NCBI GenBank assembly: GCA_002393965.1
Contig: DGSL01000016.1
Location: 18,134-43,092 of the forward strand
Length of the DNA stretch: 24,959 nt
DNA from: Bacteroidales bacterium UBA4363
Lineage (GTDB): Bacteria; Bacteroidota; Bacteroidia; Bacteroidales; Paludibacteraceae
Direction: 5' to 3'
The notes under the pieces are model-generated. The model saw only the letters and a list, made by a program, of their open reading frames with translations, did not search any database and was not told the origin of the DNA. Below are positions 11,710 to 21,287 of the stretch, in pieces (positions within the stretch are counted from its first letter, which is position 1; each line of letters opens with the position of its first letter). The position numbers and the translations under genes are program-made.

Positions 11710-13797
11710 TTATCGTGAGACGACAATTTTAAAACGTTGAATCTTGTTTTCTGTCGCTACGGAAACAAGGTAGCATCCCTCGGCCATGTCATGGGTCGCC
11801 AGCGTATGTGTCTCTCCTTCTCCCGCTTCGTAATGCCTGGTCTTCAGCAGTTGTCCATCCAGGGTGTACACCTCGACGCTGCAACGGCTCCCCTCTCCCG
11901 TACGGATTATCAGACGGTCATCGACCGGGTTCGGGTACACGCTTACTCCGTGTTCTCTGTCTGTGTCGCTCACTGCCGTCGCCGATTTTGCTCGCGACAG
12001 CGTTACGTCCATCCATAGGGCGTTGTGCGTCGCGTCTGCCTCTCCCAGTGACACCCATTCTCCGTCTGTTAGGATATATGCGCTGCCCTCCGAGGCTATG
12101 GACGCATACGGCTGGTACCCGCTCTCGGTGCTGTAGGCAACGTAGAAGTCACGCCCGACGTCGATCGAGTCGCTCAGACGGATGTACGTCTCGCCGTTGG
12201 TGATGCCGTAGGACTTTGACGAATAGACGAATTGGTCGCTTTTCCACTGCGCCAGCGAGGGGATGCCAATGGCTTCTTCATGTATCAGATGCGCATCGTC
12301 CAGACCGCTTTTGTAGAGGTAGATGCGTGTTGGTAGTTTCGAATTGGCGGAGATGAAGTGGATGCCGTGAAGGTAGGCGTCTTTCGACGTGACGTAGTGC
12401 TGGGCTATCAGCGTCGCTCTCTCCGGGATGCTCAGCGACGTCGCTCCCTCCGCTTCTTCCGGTGTGATCGGACTCTGACGATACACCGAGTCTTCTTCGT
12501 AGGGGTCTGTTCCGTCAAGGACAGTGACATTGCTCGATGTCGGGTCCAGCCAGTATTTCAGTTGGGCGGCAGGTGCTGAACTGTAGTCCCACGCCACGCT
12601 TAGACGGTAGTAGTAGTCACTTACGGGCGACAAGCATGTCGATGAGCCCGAGGTCAGCGCTCCGACGATACGTAGGTTGCTGTCCAGTAGTGGGGAACCC
12701 GACGAGCCACCCTCGGTCGTTCCGACGTCCCACCTTTTCACATTCCAGTGCGCATAGGGTGCATAGGTGTTCCCTGCGACTTCGACTGTCTGGGGCGAAA
12801 TGGCGTCGTTTTCGATGCTGACGCGCTTGCACGTCCCGGATGGGTGATGGATGCCGTAGAACGGAGCATGCGGACTGCTCTCCCGACTCCATCCCGCCAT
12901 GTAAGGTCGGAAGTCGCGGCGTGGCAACGACGGGAGACGGAGCAGACTCAGGTCCAGGTTGCTGTTGAAGGAGATAAGTGTCGATCCCGGAATGAAGAAT
13001 TCCATCGGACCGCGTATGTCCGACCTTCCGTGTGGCGATTCGTAGTTGAAGAACGCAACGCTTGTTTTTGCCACTGCCTCGTTCCCGATCGTATGTTTCG
13101 CCGTCAGGACGTACGGCGTCCCGTCTCCGCTCGTGTTGTTGATCAGACTGCCGGACGCGTAGTAGAAGGAGTGGTCTTCATAGTAGATTAGCGCACAGAC
13201 GGATTGCTTGACTTTCGAGAGGAGTGGGTGTGATGCCGCATGGAGGCTGCAGACGTCCTCGCTCATGCTGTTGCCGTTCGGCAACGCACGGAAACTGCTT
13301 CCGACCGTACCGATGACGACGGAACGCAACGATCCCCTGTTTCGTGTCTTGAACTCTACGATCAGACGGTTGCCCTGCAGGAAGGGGAGGAGTACGTTCT
13401 CCGTGACGAAGCCCGAGCTCTTCGTGATGGGACCGAGGAAGTCGTTTTCGGATACAAGGTAGAGGGTGTCGCCCTCTTCCAGGGAAAGGCGGCTGAAGAG
13501 AACTCCCATCGAGGTGGCGTTCTCACAGGTGAACTCCACCGACCGCACCACACTGCCGTCCGACGCAACCGTCATCGCTCCCCGTTCGCCTAACGGGAAT
13601 TCAACAGGGAAGCCCTGGGCAAAGGCATAGGTGCCCGTCTGCTTTTGGGCGGCTTCTTTCATCGAATCGATGGCAAGACGGGGCAGACGTACCGTCACTT
13701 CTTTCTCTACACGCACCGACGGTACAGACGGCACGACTGCCTGGATACAGTTGGTGAAGTGGAATAGGACGAGGAGAAGTGAAAGGAAGTGTTTCAT
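11710..13797 (-). CDS. Trypsin-like serine protease with T9SS type A domain
   Basis: This encodes 695 residues from the ATG at 13797 (MKHFLSLLLVLFHF), a signal peptide; an ATG-like start further up lies between promoter and signal peptide and is less likely. A propeptide-like part comes first. The protease domain lies at about 190-420 with the triad His in LTAKHTIG, Asp in NLDLSLLRL and Ser in GGSSGSPLL. A domain of unknown type follows at 450-600, then a C-terminal sorting domain (VYPNPVDD, VEVYTLDGQLL, CYLVSVAT) that sends it through T9SS to the surface. It resembles lysyl endopeptidase-like proteases of Bacteroidetes. Substrate preference is not readable with certainty. Confidence 0.85.
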   Translation of the reverse strand: MKHFLSLLLVLFHFTNCIQAVVPSVPSVRVEKEVTVRLPRLAIDSMKEAAQKQTGTYAFAQGFPVEFPLGERGAMTVASDGSVVRSVEFTCENATSMGVLFSRLSLEEGDTLYLVSENDFLGPITKSSGFVTENVLLPFLQGNRLIVEFKTRNRGSLRSVVIGTVGSSFRALPNGNSMSEDVCSLHAASHPLLSKVKQSVCALIYYEDHSFYYASGSLINNTSGDGTPYVLTAKHTIGNEAVAKTSVAFFNYESPHGRSDIRGPMEFFIPGSTLISFNSNLDLSLLRLPSLPRRDFRPYMAGWSRESSPHAPFYGIHHPSGTCKRVSIENDAISPQTVEVAGNTYAPYAHWNVKRWDVGTTEGGSSGSPLLDSNLRIVGALTSGSSTCLSPVSDYYYRLSVAWDYSSAPAAQLKYWLDPTSSNVTVLDGTDPYEEDSVYRQSPITPEEAEGATSLSIPERATLIAQHYVTSKDAYLHGIHFISANSKLPTRIYLYKSGLDDAHLIHEEAIGIPSLAQWKSDQFVYSSKSYGITNGETYIRLSDSIDVGRDFYVAYSTESGYQPYASIASEGSAYILTDGEWVSLGEADATHNALWMDVTLSRAKSATAVSDTDREHGVSVYPNPVDDRLIIRTGEGSRCSVEVYTLDGQLLKTRHYEAGEGETHTLATHDMAEGCYLVSVATENKIQRFKIVVSR

Positions 13798-13836
13798 GAT
13801 GGTCTGTTTCTGAGAAAAAGGAGAGGAGGAATGATG

Positions 13837-13869
13837 CAAAGGTACAAAATTTCATTGCGTCTTCATCAA
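13837..13869 (-). promoter_or_regulatory. Promoter of the protease gene
   Basis: The minus strand has TTG (13867-13869), 22 nt, then TACCTTTG (13837-13844). The -33 part lies inside the end of wbqC, so the protease can be expressed separately from the dapB-lepB-wbqC genes. Confidence 0.65.
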
Positions 13870-14463
13870 GACCAGGCGCGACTCCCTGCCCATGTTGAAC
13901 AATAGGTCCAGTACCGATAGGTGGGGCTGGAACCCGTGTCTGCTGCCGAAGACTTGATAGTAGGGATAACTGTTCTCGATTTTTACCTCGTCCGGAGCAA
14001 TCAGGTCTGGATTGTCGGAGTATTCCACCTGACTCTCTTCTATTTCTAACAGACACATCACGAGCCTCAGAATCTCTGTATTCAGGTCCAGCAGGTATCG
14101 GTACCGCTTTTCAAACAGCGGACGGAAGTCTTCGTCTAGGAATGGGAAGAAGGGCGAGTGACGGTACGACGAGAGGATCGACTGCCAGTGATGACGCTGC
14201 CAGGACTCGCTGTATGCGATGCGAACGTCTTTCAGAGGCTGATGAGCCAACTGACCGCTCGACGGATGCTCCAGCGGTACGGTCAGACTCAGCGGACCGT
14301 TCGCACTGCCAATCGTCATGCGGTTGCGCAGGGTCTGACGGTGAAAGTGCTCGCCTATGGGAATCACGACCCTGCCGTGTCTCACTAATTCCGTCATCCA
14401 GTCAACCGACGGAAAGTAGGCCGACGGCAGTACGGTCACAGGGGGGCGTCTCGTTTCTTCCAT
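13852..14463 (-). CDS. wbqC: WbqC family protein
   Basis: This encodes 203 residues. Seen: LPSAYFPSVDWMTEL near the start, then HFHRQTLRNRMTIGSANGPL, SLTVPLEH, WQRHHWQSILSSYRHSPFF and YYQVF-x(3)-GF near the end; these are characteristic of WbqC (YYAL/NRC-type) proteins. The family is linked to polysaccharide gene clusters, but its reaction is not settled. It starts 22 nt after lepB stops, so it is translated from the same mRNA; this neighbourhood is common in Bacteroidales. Confidence 0.8.
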   Translation of the reverse strand: MEETRRPPVTVLPSAYFPSVDWMTELVRHGRVVIPIGEHFHRQTLRNRMTIGSANGPLSLTVPLEHPSSGQLAHQPLKDVRIAYSESWQRHHWQSILSSYRHSPFFPFLDEDFRPLFEKRYRYLLDLNTEILRLVMCLLEIEESQVEYSDNPDLIAPDEVKIENSYPYYQVFGSRHGFQPHLSVLDLLFNMGRESRLVLMKTQ

Positions 14464-14485
14464 CGACGGTGCTCTGTTTCTCTCT

Positions 14486-15955
14486 TTAGTGCGAGGCGTC
14501 TTTCAGGAATCGCCCGAAGCGGATCTTGCCTTCGGTCCATCCCTTGTCCGGGTTCAGCGATAGCCATACGAACAGCGGCTTGCCTACAATGTGGTCCTCG
14601 GGAACAAAGCCCCAGATGCGTGAGTCCGCGGAGTTGTGACGGTTGTCTCCCATCATCCAGTAGTAGTCCATCTTGAAGGTGTAACTGTCGGCAACCGTGC
14701 CGTTGATGTAAATCTGGTTGTCTTTTACTTCCAGTTTGTTGCCTTCGTAGTTGCGGATCACACGTTCGTATAGCGGCAGGATGCCCAGTGTCAGACGGAT
14801 TGTCTTTCCCTTCTGGGGAATGTAGATAGGGCCGTAGTTGTCCACCGTCCAGTCGCCATAGCCCATCGGGTATGTATTCTCACGCCGCATCAGGAAGTCC
14901 TGTACGTTATGCTCCGTCACGCTTTTCACACCTTCCAGTTCCCTCATCTCTCGCTGCTTCTCCAAGGTCAGCGGCAACAGATAGACGAAGTCGCCCGTCT
15001 CGTCCTGACCCAGCGAGGCACGCATCGAGTTCTCTTTCGAAATCTCCAACTGGTCATAATCCTTCGGTGTCAGAGGACGCAGCGTGCGTATCTCACAGAA
15101 GTGCTGGACACCATCCGGACGTGCCTGCTTCTCGCCGTTGATGTACACCTCGCGGTCGATAATCTGTAGGCGGTCTCCAGGAAGCCCCACACAGCGTTTG
15201 ATGTAGTTCTCTCTTCGGTCCACCGGACGATAGACCTTCTCTCCGTAGGTCGATTTGTCGCTCTCGACGACGTTACGACCCAACGATAGACATAACTCAC
15301 GCCACTCATACGGTGTGCTGACCAGAGAACGGGGCGACGTACTCAGGCTCTCCAGCAGGCGTACCCCCTCGCGGTAGCAGATGCTCTCGTAGTCCTCCGC
15401 CTGGTCGTTGGTCATGACGGTGTCGCCAGCAGGGAAGTTGAAGACCACAATGTCATTGCGCTGCACTTTACCGAATCCCGGCAGACGACGCGATCGCCAC
15501 TGGATGCCCTCTATGTACGATTTGCAGTTCAAGATGGGGAACGTGTGCTGAACCAGCGGGAAGGAGAACGGCGTGGATGGCGTTCGCGCTCCGTACGACA
15601 TCTTGCTTACGAATAGGTGATCGCCAACCAGTAGCGTCTGCTCCAGAGACGACGACGGGATCTTGTAGTTCTGGAATAGGTATAGGTTGATGAAATAGAC
15701 GGCAATCAAGGCGAAGAGGATGGCGTCAATCCATTCGAAGATTTTATGTATCACGGGGTTCTTGATGTCTTTCCACCATGTCCATGGAAGGATCTGTGTG
15801 ATGTAGATGTCAAAAACCAATAGACACAGCAACAGGAGCAATGGGTTGCTCATCCAGATGCTGAACGCAACGACGATGAGCGATACGAGGATGAATTTAA
15901 TCCAGCGGCTCAGTGGCGCTGTCCGTATGTTTGTCTTGATTTGTGGTGTGTTCAT
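14486..15955 (-). CDS. lepB: Signal peptidase I
   Basis: This encodes 489 residues, as in Bacteroidetes enzymes that have large insertions between conserved boxes. Membrane segments lie at about 18-35, 36-55 and 78-98. The serine box is IPSSSLEQTLLVGDHLFVSK at about 108-127, with Ser in place of the common Gly-Ser-Met and the usual Pro-Ser context. The lysine box is YIKRCVGLPGDRLQI near 257. Box E is MGDNRHNSADSRIWGFV near 440. It cleaves signal peptides of exported proteins at the outer face of the inner membrane. It lies 62 nt after dapB. Many relatives have two lepB copies here; this window has one. Confidence 0.9.
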   Translation of the reverse strand: MNTPQIKTNIRTAPLSRWIKFILVSLIVVAFSIWMSNPLLLLLCLLVFDIYITQILPWTWWKDIKNPVIHKIFEWIDAILFALIAVYFINLYLFQNYKIPSSSLEQTLLVGDHLFVSKMSYGARTPSTPFSFPLVQHTFPILNCKSYIEGIQWRSRRLPGFGKVQRNDIVVFNFPAGDTVMTNDQAEDYESICYREGVRLLESLSTSPRSLVSTPYEWRELCLSLGRNVVESDKSTYGEKVYRPVDRRENYIKRCVGLPGDRLQIIDREVYINGEKQARPDGVQHFCEIRTLRPLTPKDYDQLEISKENSMRASLGQDETGDFVYLLPLTLEKQREMRELEGVKSVTEHNVQDFLMRRENTYPMGYGDWTVDNYGPIYIPQKGKTIRLTLGILPLYERVIRNYEGNKLEVKDNQIYINGTVADSYTFKMDYYWMMGDNRHNSADSRIWGFVPEDHIVGKPLFVWLSLNPDKGWTEGKIRFGRFLKDASH

Positions 15956-16017
15956 CGTTTCTCAATAGGGGAGAGGGTATGACGTTTTGGGGGTTAGTGA
16001 TCGGTCGGCAGGACGAC

Positions 16018-16734
16018 TTAGAACTGGAAGATGTCGCTCATGTCGTAGAATCCTTTTTTTCCGGCTGTGAATTCCGCCGCCAATACGGCTCCTAAGGCAA
16101 AGCCCTCGCGAGATTTCGCCTCGTGAGTGATGGTGATGCTGTCCACGTTGCTTTCGTAGTGGATGGTGTGCGTTCCCGGAACTTCGCCCTCACGGATGGC
16201 TTTGATGGCTATGTCTTTCTCCGTCGTAGCTTTGTCCAACTGCCAACGCTCTTTGCGGTCCAGGTTCTCAAGGATCCCCTCCGCCAACGTGATCGCCGTA
16301 CCGGACGGCGCATCCAGTTTGTGGATGTGATGGATCTCAGTCATGTCAACGTCGTAGAAGTCGAAGCCGTTCATGATCTTCGCCAGGTATTTGTTCACCG
16401 CAAAGAAGATGTTTACACCGACACTGTAGTTCGATGACCAGAACAGCGTTCCGTCCTGCTTCTTCATCTCGCTCTGCACTTCCTCCATTCGTCCCGTCCA
16501 GCCCGTCGTGCCACAGACACAGGGAACGCCCTCGTTGAAGCAGTCCAGAATGTTCTGTACCGCCGACTCCGGACGGGAGAACTCTATGGCAACGTCCGCA
16601 GATCGAAAGGCGGATCCGTGTATCTCGTCGTGGTTGGCAATGTCAATCTTTGCTACTATCTCATGACCCCGTTTCAGGGCTATCTGCTCAATGATATGAC
16701 CCATCTTGCCATATCCCAGTAGTGCTATTTTCAT
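16018..16734 (-). CDS. dapB: 4-hydroxy-tetrahydrodipicolinate reductase
   Basis: This encodes 238 residues. It reduces the cyclic intermediate of the diaminopimelate/lysine pathway with NAD(P)H. Seen: dinucleotide motif LLGYGKMGHIIEQIA at the N-terminus, CGTTGWTG near 92, catalytic EIHHIHKLDAPSGTA near 148, and HEAKSREGFALGAVLAAEF near 215. It supplies meso-diaminopimelate for peptidoglycan. It is followed by lepB and wbqC on the same strand. No promoter is visible in the 36 nt upstream, so transcription probably comes from the promoter before the 16771-17487 gene. Confidence 0.93.
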   Translation of the reverse strand: MKIALLGYGKMGHIIEQIALKRGHEIVAKIDIANHDEIHGSAFRSADVAIEFSRPESAVQNILDCFNEGVPCVCGTTGWTGRMEEVQSEMKKQDGTLFWSSNYSVGVNIFFAVNKYLAKIMNGFDFYDVDMTEIHHIHKLDAPSGTAITLAEGILENLDRKERWQLDKATTEKDIAIKAIREGEVPGTHTIHYESNVDSITITHEAKSREGFALGAVLAAEFTAGKKGFYDMSDIFQF

Positions 16735-16770
16735 TTTTCCTTGTATTTTTGATTGGTGATGTTCCGTTTC

Positions 16771-17487
16771 TTAGAAGGGAAGACACAACCCGACGCTCAG
16801 TTTGACGTCTATGGGGAAGTCATCCGCATAGTCCGGCAACGCACTGCCCTTGTCGAAGATGTAGCCCACTCCGGCAGATGCCGTGAAGTATTTCGGCGCT
16901 CGCCACGTTACACTCGGTCCTACTGCCATGTAGCGGTGACCGAACCAGTAACTGTGGTAGTTGCCGAAACCCGTGTACCAGTATTGAAGACTCGCATACG
17001 ACGATCGGATCGTCGGGAAGAAGTGGACGTTCAGACCGAAACTCGCACCGTTCATGCCGCCTCCGATCTGGATGCCGAAACGCTTCGCAAGGATAATCCG
17101 CTCGTATTCGATGCCGAGGATCGTTGTGCCGCCAACACCGAGACCGATCGTTACGGCGTTTTTGTCTTCCACTCCCGCTATGCTGCGGTCGAAAGCGACA
17201 CTGTAGTTGCGGATACGTACGTCGCTCTTCTGGAACGTCGTGTCCGTTATCCGACCACCCTGCTCATACTGCATCTCGATGCGTGACGAGTCTTCCGATG
17301 TGATGCGACCGGTGTATTTCTGACCGTTACGGTCGATGACTACGTCCTGTGCCTGTACCCCGAACAACGACGTTAAAAGGACTGCCGATAACAGAAGACG
17401 GAGTAGGCTCCGATGCCGTGTGGCGATGGATATTCCCGGTACGATCGTGACCATTCCGCCAACGGTGTCTGTGAATGTCTTTTCCAT
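16771..17487 (-). CDS. Exported protein with outer-membrane barrel-like C-terminus
   Basis: This encodes 238 residues from the ATG at 17487. The ATG at 17517 overlaps the -7 box (17515-17522) and cannot be the start. A signal peptide (SLLRLLLSAVLLTSLFGVQA) follows a rather long N-terminal part, so the ATG at 17454 is also possible. DVVIDRNGQKYTGRITS is the short strand module often found at the start of mature Bacteroidetes exported proteins. Residues from about 120 on have alternating Gly/aromatic strands and the protein ends in LPF; a terminal Phe is typical of outer-membrane barrels. Family and role are not recognised. It probably heads the dapB operon. Confidence 0.65.
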   Translation of the reverse strand: MEKTFTDTVGGMVTIVPGISIATRHRSLLRLLLSAVLLTSLFGVQAQDVVIDRNGQKYTGRITSEDSSRIEMQYEQGGRITDTTFQKSDVRIRNYSVAFDRSIAGVEDKNAVTIGLGVGGTTILGIEYERIILAKRFGIQIGGGMNGASFGLNVHFFPTIRSSYASLQYWYTGFGNYHSYWFGHRYMAVGPSVTWRAPKYFTASAGVGYIFDKGSALPDYADDFPIDVKLSVGLCLPF

Positions 17488-17514
17488 AGGAGAGATTATG
17501 CTTTCATTGAGCAA

Positions 17515-17553
17515 CAAAAATAAGAAAAATATGCTATTTAATACCTATCTTTG
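17515..17553. promoter_or_regulatory. Divergent promoter pair
   Basis: The minus strand has TATTTTTG (17515-17522) for the barrel-like gene. The plus strand has TATCTTTG (17546-17553) for cysS, whose leader would be about 100 nt. Neither has a good -33 TTTG. Confidence 0.6.
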
Positions 17554-17660
17554 CATTCCAATTTGTCGGACTGACCGGCGGAGAGGATCCCCGTTTCTCA
17601 CGTCTCTTTGTCACCGCCAGATGCTCCCGACTCTGAAATGACTAATATTTAGACGAACTT

Positions 17661-19136
17661 ATGGAGAACAGACTGACTGTTTATAATACGCTGACACGAA
17701 AGAAGGAACTCTTCGTCCCGATCCACGAAGGACGTGTCGGTCTCTACGTGTGCGGACCGACGGTCTATGGCGATGCTCATCTCGGACACGCACGCCCCGC
17801 CATTACTTTCGACCTCCTCTTCCGCTATCTGCAACACCTTGGCTACAAGGTCCGCTACGTCCGCAATATCACCGATGTCGGACACCTCGAACACGATGCC
17901 GACGAGGGCGACGATAAGATCGCAAAGAAGGCTCGCATCGAACAGCTCGAACCGATGGAGGTCGTTCAGCATTATCTTAATAGCTACCACCGTGACATGG
18001 CACTGCTCAACGTACTGCCGCCAAGCATCGAACCGCATGCCTCCGGACATATCATCGAACAGATTGAGTTCGTCAAGCGAATACTCGATAAGGGATATGC
18101 CTATGTCAGCAACGGTTCGGTCTATTTCGACGTTGAGAAGTATAATCAGAAGTATCAGTACGGAAAACTCAGCGGACGGAATATTGATGAGATGTTGCAG
18201 ACAACACGCGAACTCGACGGACAGTCCGAGAAGAAGCATACCTACGATTTCGCTCTCTGGAAGAAGGCGCAGCCTGAACATATCATGCGATGGCCATCAC
18301 CGTGGAGCGACGGGTTCCCGGGATGGCACCTCGAGTGCTCCACCATGGGCACCAAGTACCTCGGCGAGGAGTTCGATATACACGGAGGTGGCATCGACCT
18401 TACATTCCCGCACCATGAATGTGAGATAGCACAGTCAACCGCTGCGCTCGGACATGAGTCGGTGCACTACTGGATGCACAACAATATGATCACGATCAAT
18501 GGGCAGAAGATGGGAAAGAGCCTCGGCAATTTCATTACGCTCGACCAACTCTTCTCCGGTCAGCATGAACTCCTCCAGCAGGCCTACTCGCCTATGACAA
18601 TACGTTTCTTCATCCTACAGGCGCAGTATCGTTCTACGGTCGATTTTTCCAACGAGGCACTGCAGGCTGCCGAGAAGGGACTGCAACGACTCTCCGAGGG
18701 CTACTCGCGGTTGCTCAAACTGCAACCGTCCGACTCTTCTTCTCTCGATGTGAAGGGACTACGCGAGAAGTGCGAGACGGCAATGCAGGATGACCTCAAT
18801 TCTCCGATTGTCATCGCACACCTGTTCGAGGCTCTCAAGGCAATCAATACCGTTTACGACGGCAAGGGTACCCTCTCTGCCGATGATCTCAACGAACTGC
18901 GCGATGTCTTCCGACTCTTTGTCGTGGACATTCTCGGACTGCAGATGGAGAACGAGAACGCTTCCGATGCCAATGCTTCTGCCTTCAAGGGTGCCGTCGA
19001 TCTCCTGCTTTCTATCCGACAGGAAGCGAAGGCCAATAAGGACTGGAATACGGCGGACAGGATACGCAACGACTTGGCACAACTCGGATTCGTTATCAAG
19101 GACGGTAAGGACCATGTTGAGTGGTCAATTAAGTAG
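17661..19136 (+). CDS. cysS: Cysteinyl-tRNA synthetase
   Basis: This encodes 491 residues, the full family length. Class I synthetase that charges tRNA-Cys. Seen: the zinc ligand and HIGH region in [18 protein letters not shown] near 29-47, GWHLECS near 212 (zinc Cys), [11 protein letters not shown] near 240 (zinc His and Glu), and KMGKSLGNF near 273 as the KMSKS loop. A C-terminal anticodon-binding helical domain ends with [15 protein letters not shown]. An independent promoter precedes it. The ABC-F gene follows after 142 nt on the same strand. Confidence 0.95.
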   Translation: MENRLTVYNTLTRKKELFVPIHEGRVGLYVCGPTVYGDAHLGHARPAITFDLLFRYLQHLGYKVRYVRNITDVGHLEHDADEGDDKIAKKARIEQLEPMEVVQHYLNSYHRDMALLNVLPPSIEPHASGHIIEQIEFVKRILDKGYAYVSNGSVYFDVEKYNQKYQYGKLSGRNIDEMLQTTRELDGQSEKKHTYDFALWKKAQPEHIMRWPSPWSDGFPGWHLECSTMGTKYLGEEFDIHGGGIDLTFPHHECEIAQSTAALGHESVHYWMHNNMITINGQKMGKSLGNFITLDQLFSGQHELLQQAYSPMTIRFFILQAQYRSTVDFSNEALQAAEKGLQRLSEGYSRLLKLQPSDSSSLDVKGLREKCETAMQDDLNSPIVIAHLFEALKAINTVYDGKGTLSADDLNELRDVFRLFVVDILGLQMENENASDANASAFKGAVDLLLSIRQEAKANKDWNTADRIRNDLAQLGFVIKDGKDHVEWSIK

Positions 19137-19278
19137 TGATCTGTTATGGACAGGGGACACCGTATGAGCGAAGGTGGAGCGTAACGGCCATGACGTAGTT
19201 GGTCGTTCTTCTGACGTTAGTGTGCGCTCTGTTTGCTTCATAAACGGCTGGACCCTCCGTCCTCTCTGAAAAAAAAGT

Positions 19279-21180
19279 ATGGTCAGTTATCTCCAGGTAG
19301 AACATCTCTCCAAACGCTTCGGCGACCGTGTGCTCTTTGACGATCTCTCTTTCGGCATCTCCGAAGGACAGCGGGTCGCTCTCGTGGCTCCGAACGGTTC
19401 GGGCAAGACGACGCTGCTCTCCATCTTGTTCGGCGAGGAGGATTACCAGACTGGCTCCATCGCCTTCCGACGCGATCTGCGCATAGGCTACCTCAAGCAG
19501 CAACCTCTCTTCGACCCCTCTCTCTCCGTTATGGATGCTTGTTTCGCTTCCGATACCGAACTCACGCGTGTCATACGGGACTACGAACGCATGACAGCCG
19601 ATCTTTCTGACGGACGACAGGTCGATGAACAGCGCTACCAGCACCTGCTTTCCAGAATGGACGAACTCAAGGCATGGAATTTCGAATCCGAGATAAAGCA
19701 GATTCTCGGACGACTCAATATCCATCAGTTCTCCCAACGCATGGGCGAACTCTCTGGTGGACAGCAGAAACGTGTCGCACTCGCGAATGTGCTGATCGCC
19801 GAACCTCAGTTGCTCATCATGGACGAACCGACCAACCACCTCGATATCGAGATGGTCGAGTGGCTCGAGGATTTTCTCAACAATAGCAGCATGGCTCTTC
19901 TCATGGTGACGCACGACCGTTACTTCCTCGACCGTGTCTGCTCCGATATCCTTGAGATAGCCGACCACCAGATGTACCACTACCGAGGTAATTATTCCTA
20001 CTATCTTCAGAAAAAGGACGAACGACTGACGCAACAACAGGCTGAAACCGATAAGGCACGCAATCTCTACCGACACGAACTCGATTGGATGCGTCGTCAG
20101 CCTCAGGCACGTGGCACTAAGGCACGCTACAGAATACAGGCTTTCTACGAGATCGAGGAACGGGCACGACGACGACTCGAGGAGAAGCAACTCGCTCTCG
20201 AGGTCAAGGCTCAGTACATCGGATCGAAGATCTTCGAGGCACAATACGTTTCTAAGAGTTACGGGAACGTGCGCATAGTTGATAATTTCTACTATAATTT
20301 CTCCCGCTACGAGAAGGTCGGTATTGTCGGCAAGAACGGAACCGGCAAATCGACGTTCCTCAAGATGCTGCTCGGTATCGTCAAACCCGACAGTGGCTCG
20401 TTCGACGTCGGTGAGACGGTTGTATTCGGCTATTACAGCCAGGAAGGACTCCGGTTCAACGAGTCGCAGAAGGTGATCGATGTGGTTCGCGAGGTGGCGG
20501 AGGAAATCTCTCTCGGCAACGGACGACGTCTCTCCGCAACGCAGTTCCTCCAGATGTTCCTCTTTTCTCCTGAGGAGCAGTATAATTACGTCTATAAGTT
20601 GTCTGGCGGTGAGAAACGACGACTCTATCTCTGCACCGTCCTGATGCGTAACCCCAATTTCCTCGTGCTTGATGAACCGACCAACGATCTCGATATTGCT
20701 ACGCTCAATGTGCTGGAGAATTATCTCATAGGGTTTCGTGGATGCGTCCTCGTCGTTTCGCACGACCGCTTTTTCATGGACAAGGTCGTGGACCATATCC
20801 TCGCTTTCGAGGGCGACGGAAAGGTCAAGGATTACCCGGGAAACTATACCGACTACCGCGACTGGAAACGGTTACAGGAACAACAGGACAACGAACGGAA
20901 GAAATCTCCTCATCCCGCCTCGGCTTCTAAACGTCAGGAACGGAACGCAGAACCGACTCTCTCGAAACGTAAGATGACCTATAAGGAGAAACGCGAGTTC
21001 GAGGCGCTTGATGCGGAGATATCCGCACTCGAAAAGGAGAAGAAGGAACTCGAGGAGTGGTTCGCGGAGGGACAGTCCGACGTGGAACGGATTACCGAAC
21101 TCTCACGACGGCTCGAGGTCGTGAACGACGAACTGGACTCGAAGTCCATGAGGTGGCTCGAACTCTCCGAACTGCAGTGA
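19279..21180 (+). CDS. ABC-F family ATPase (Uup-like)
   Basis: This encodes 633 residues with two ABC domains and no membrane segments. First: Walker A APNGSGKTT near 39, signature LSGGQQKRVALANVL near 155, Walker B LLIMDEPTNHLDIEMVEW near 178, and MVTHDRYFLD. Second: GKNGTGKSTFLKM near 353, LSGGEKRRLYLCTVL near 440, FLVLDEPTNDLDIATL, VVSHDRFFMDKVVDH. A linker rich in charged helix lies between. The C-terminus is a coiled coil (KEKKELEEWFAE, about 570-630), as in Uup. ABC-F proteins act on ribosomes or in DNA-related roles; a resistance role has no support here. Start at 19279 after an A-rich stretch. Confidence 0.88.
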   Translation: MVSYLQVEHLSKRFGDRVLFDDLSFGISEGQRVALVAPNGSGKTTLLSILFGEEDYQTGSIAFRRDLRIGYLKQQPLFDPSLSVMDACFASDTELTRVIRDYERMTADLSDGRQVDEQRYQHLLSRMDELKAWNFESEIKQILGRLNIHQFSQRMGELSGGQQKRVALANVLIAEPQLLIMDEPTNHLDIEMVEWLEDFLNNSSMALLMVTHDRYFLDRVCSDILEIADHQMYHYRGNYSYYLQKKDERLTQQQAETDKARNLYRHELDWMRRQPQARGTKARYRIQAFYEIEERARRRLEEKQLALEVKAQYIGSKIFEAQYVSKSYGNVRIVDNFYYNFSRYEKVGIVGKNGTGKSTFLKMLLGIVKPDSGSFDVGETVVFGYYSQEGLRFNESQKVIDVVREVAEEISLGNGRRLSATQFLQMFLFSPEEQYNYVYKLSGGEKRRLYLCTVLMRNPNFLVLDEPTNDLDIATLNVLENYLIGFRGCVLVVSHDRFFMDKVVDHILAFEGDGKVKDYPGNYTDYRDWKRLQEQQDNERKKSPHPASASKRQERNAEPTLSKRKMTYKEKREFEALDAEISALEKEKKELEEWFAEGQSDVERITELSRRLEVVNDELDSKSMRWLELSELQ

Positions 21181-21287
21181 ACCCTCTTCTCTTTATCTAT
21201 CCCGTTTCCCGTCTGCTTTCTCCCGTCTCTCTGCCATTGTTCGATGGCTCGTCAGGGGTATTTTTCCCCCCCTCTACTCTCTCTTCT
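21181..21287. other. Convergent spacer, no gene
   Basis: 107 bp between the ABC-F and nadB stop codons, pyrimidine-rich on the plus strand. I see no clear intrinsic terminator. Confidence 0.5.

Noticed and set aside
14486..15955. LepB with a defective active site
   Set aside because: IPSSSLEQTL differs from the common SGSM form, but Ser in this context, the YIKRCVGLPGD lysine box and box E are as expected for Bacteroidetes signal peptidases.
17661..18429. Second gene inside cysS (plus and minus open frames)
   Set aside because: CysS motifs run through the whole region in frame; the others lack starts, promoters or domains.
19144..20796. 550-codon minus-strand open frame
   Set aside because: It lies opposite the ABC-F gene, whose motifs are complete. 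The antisense product has no domain pattern and reflects codon bias.
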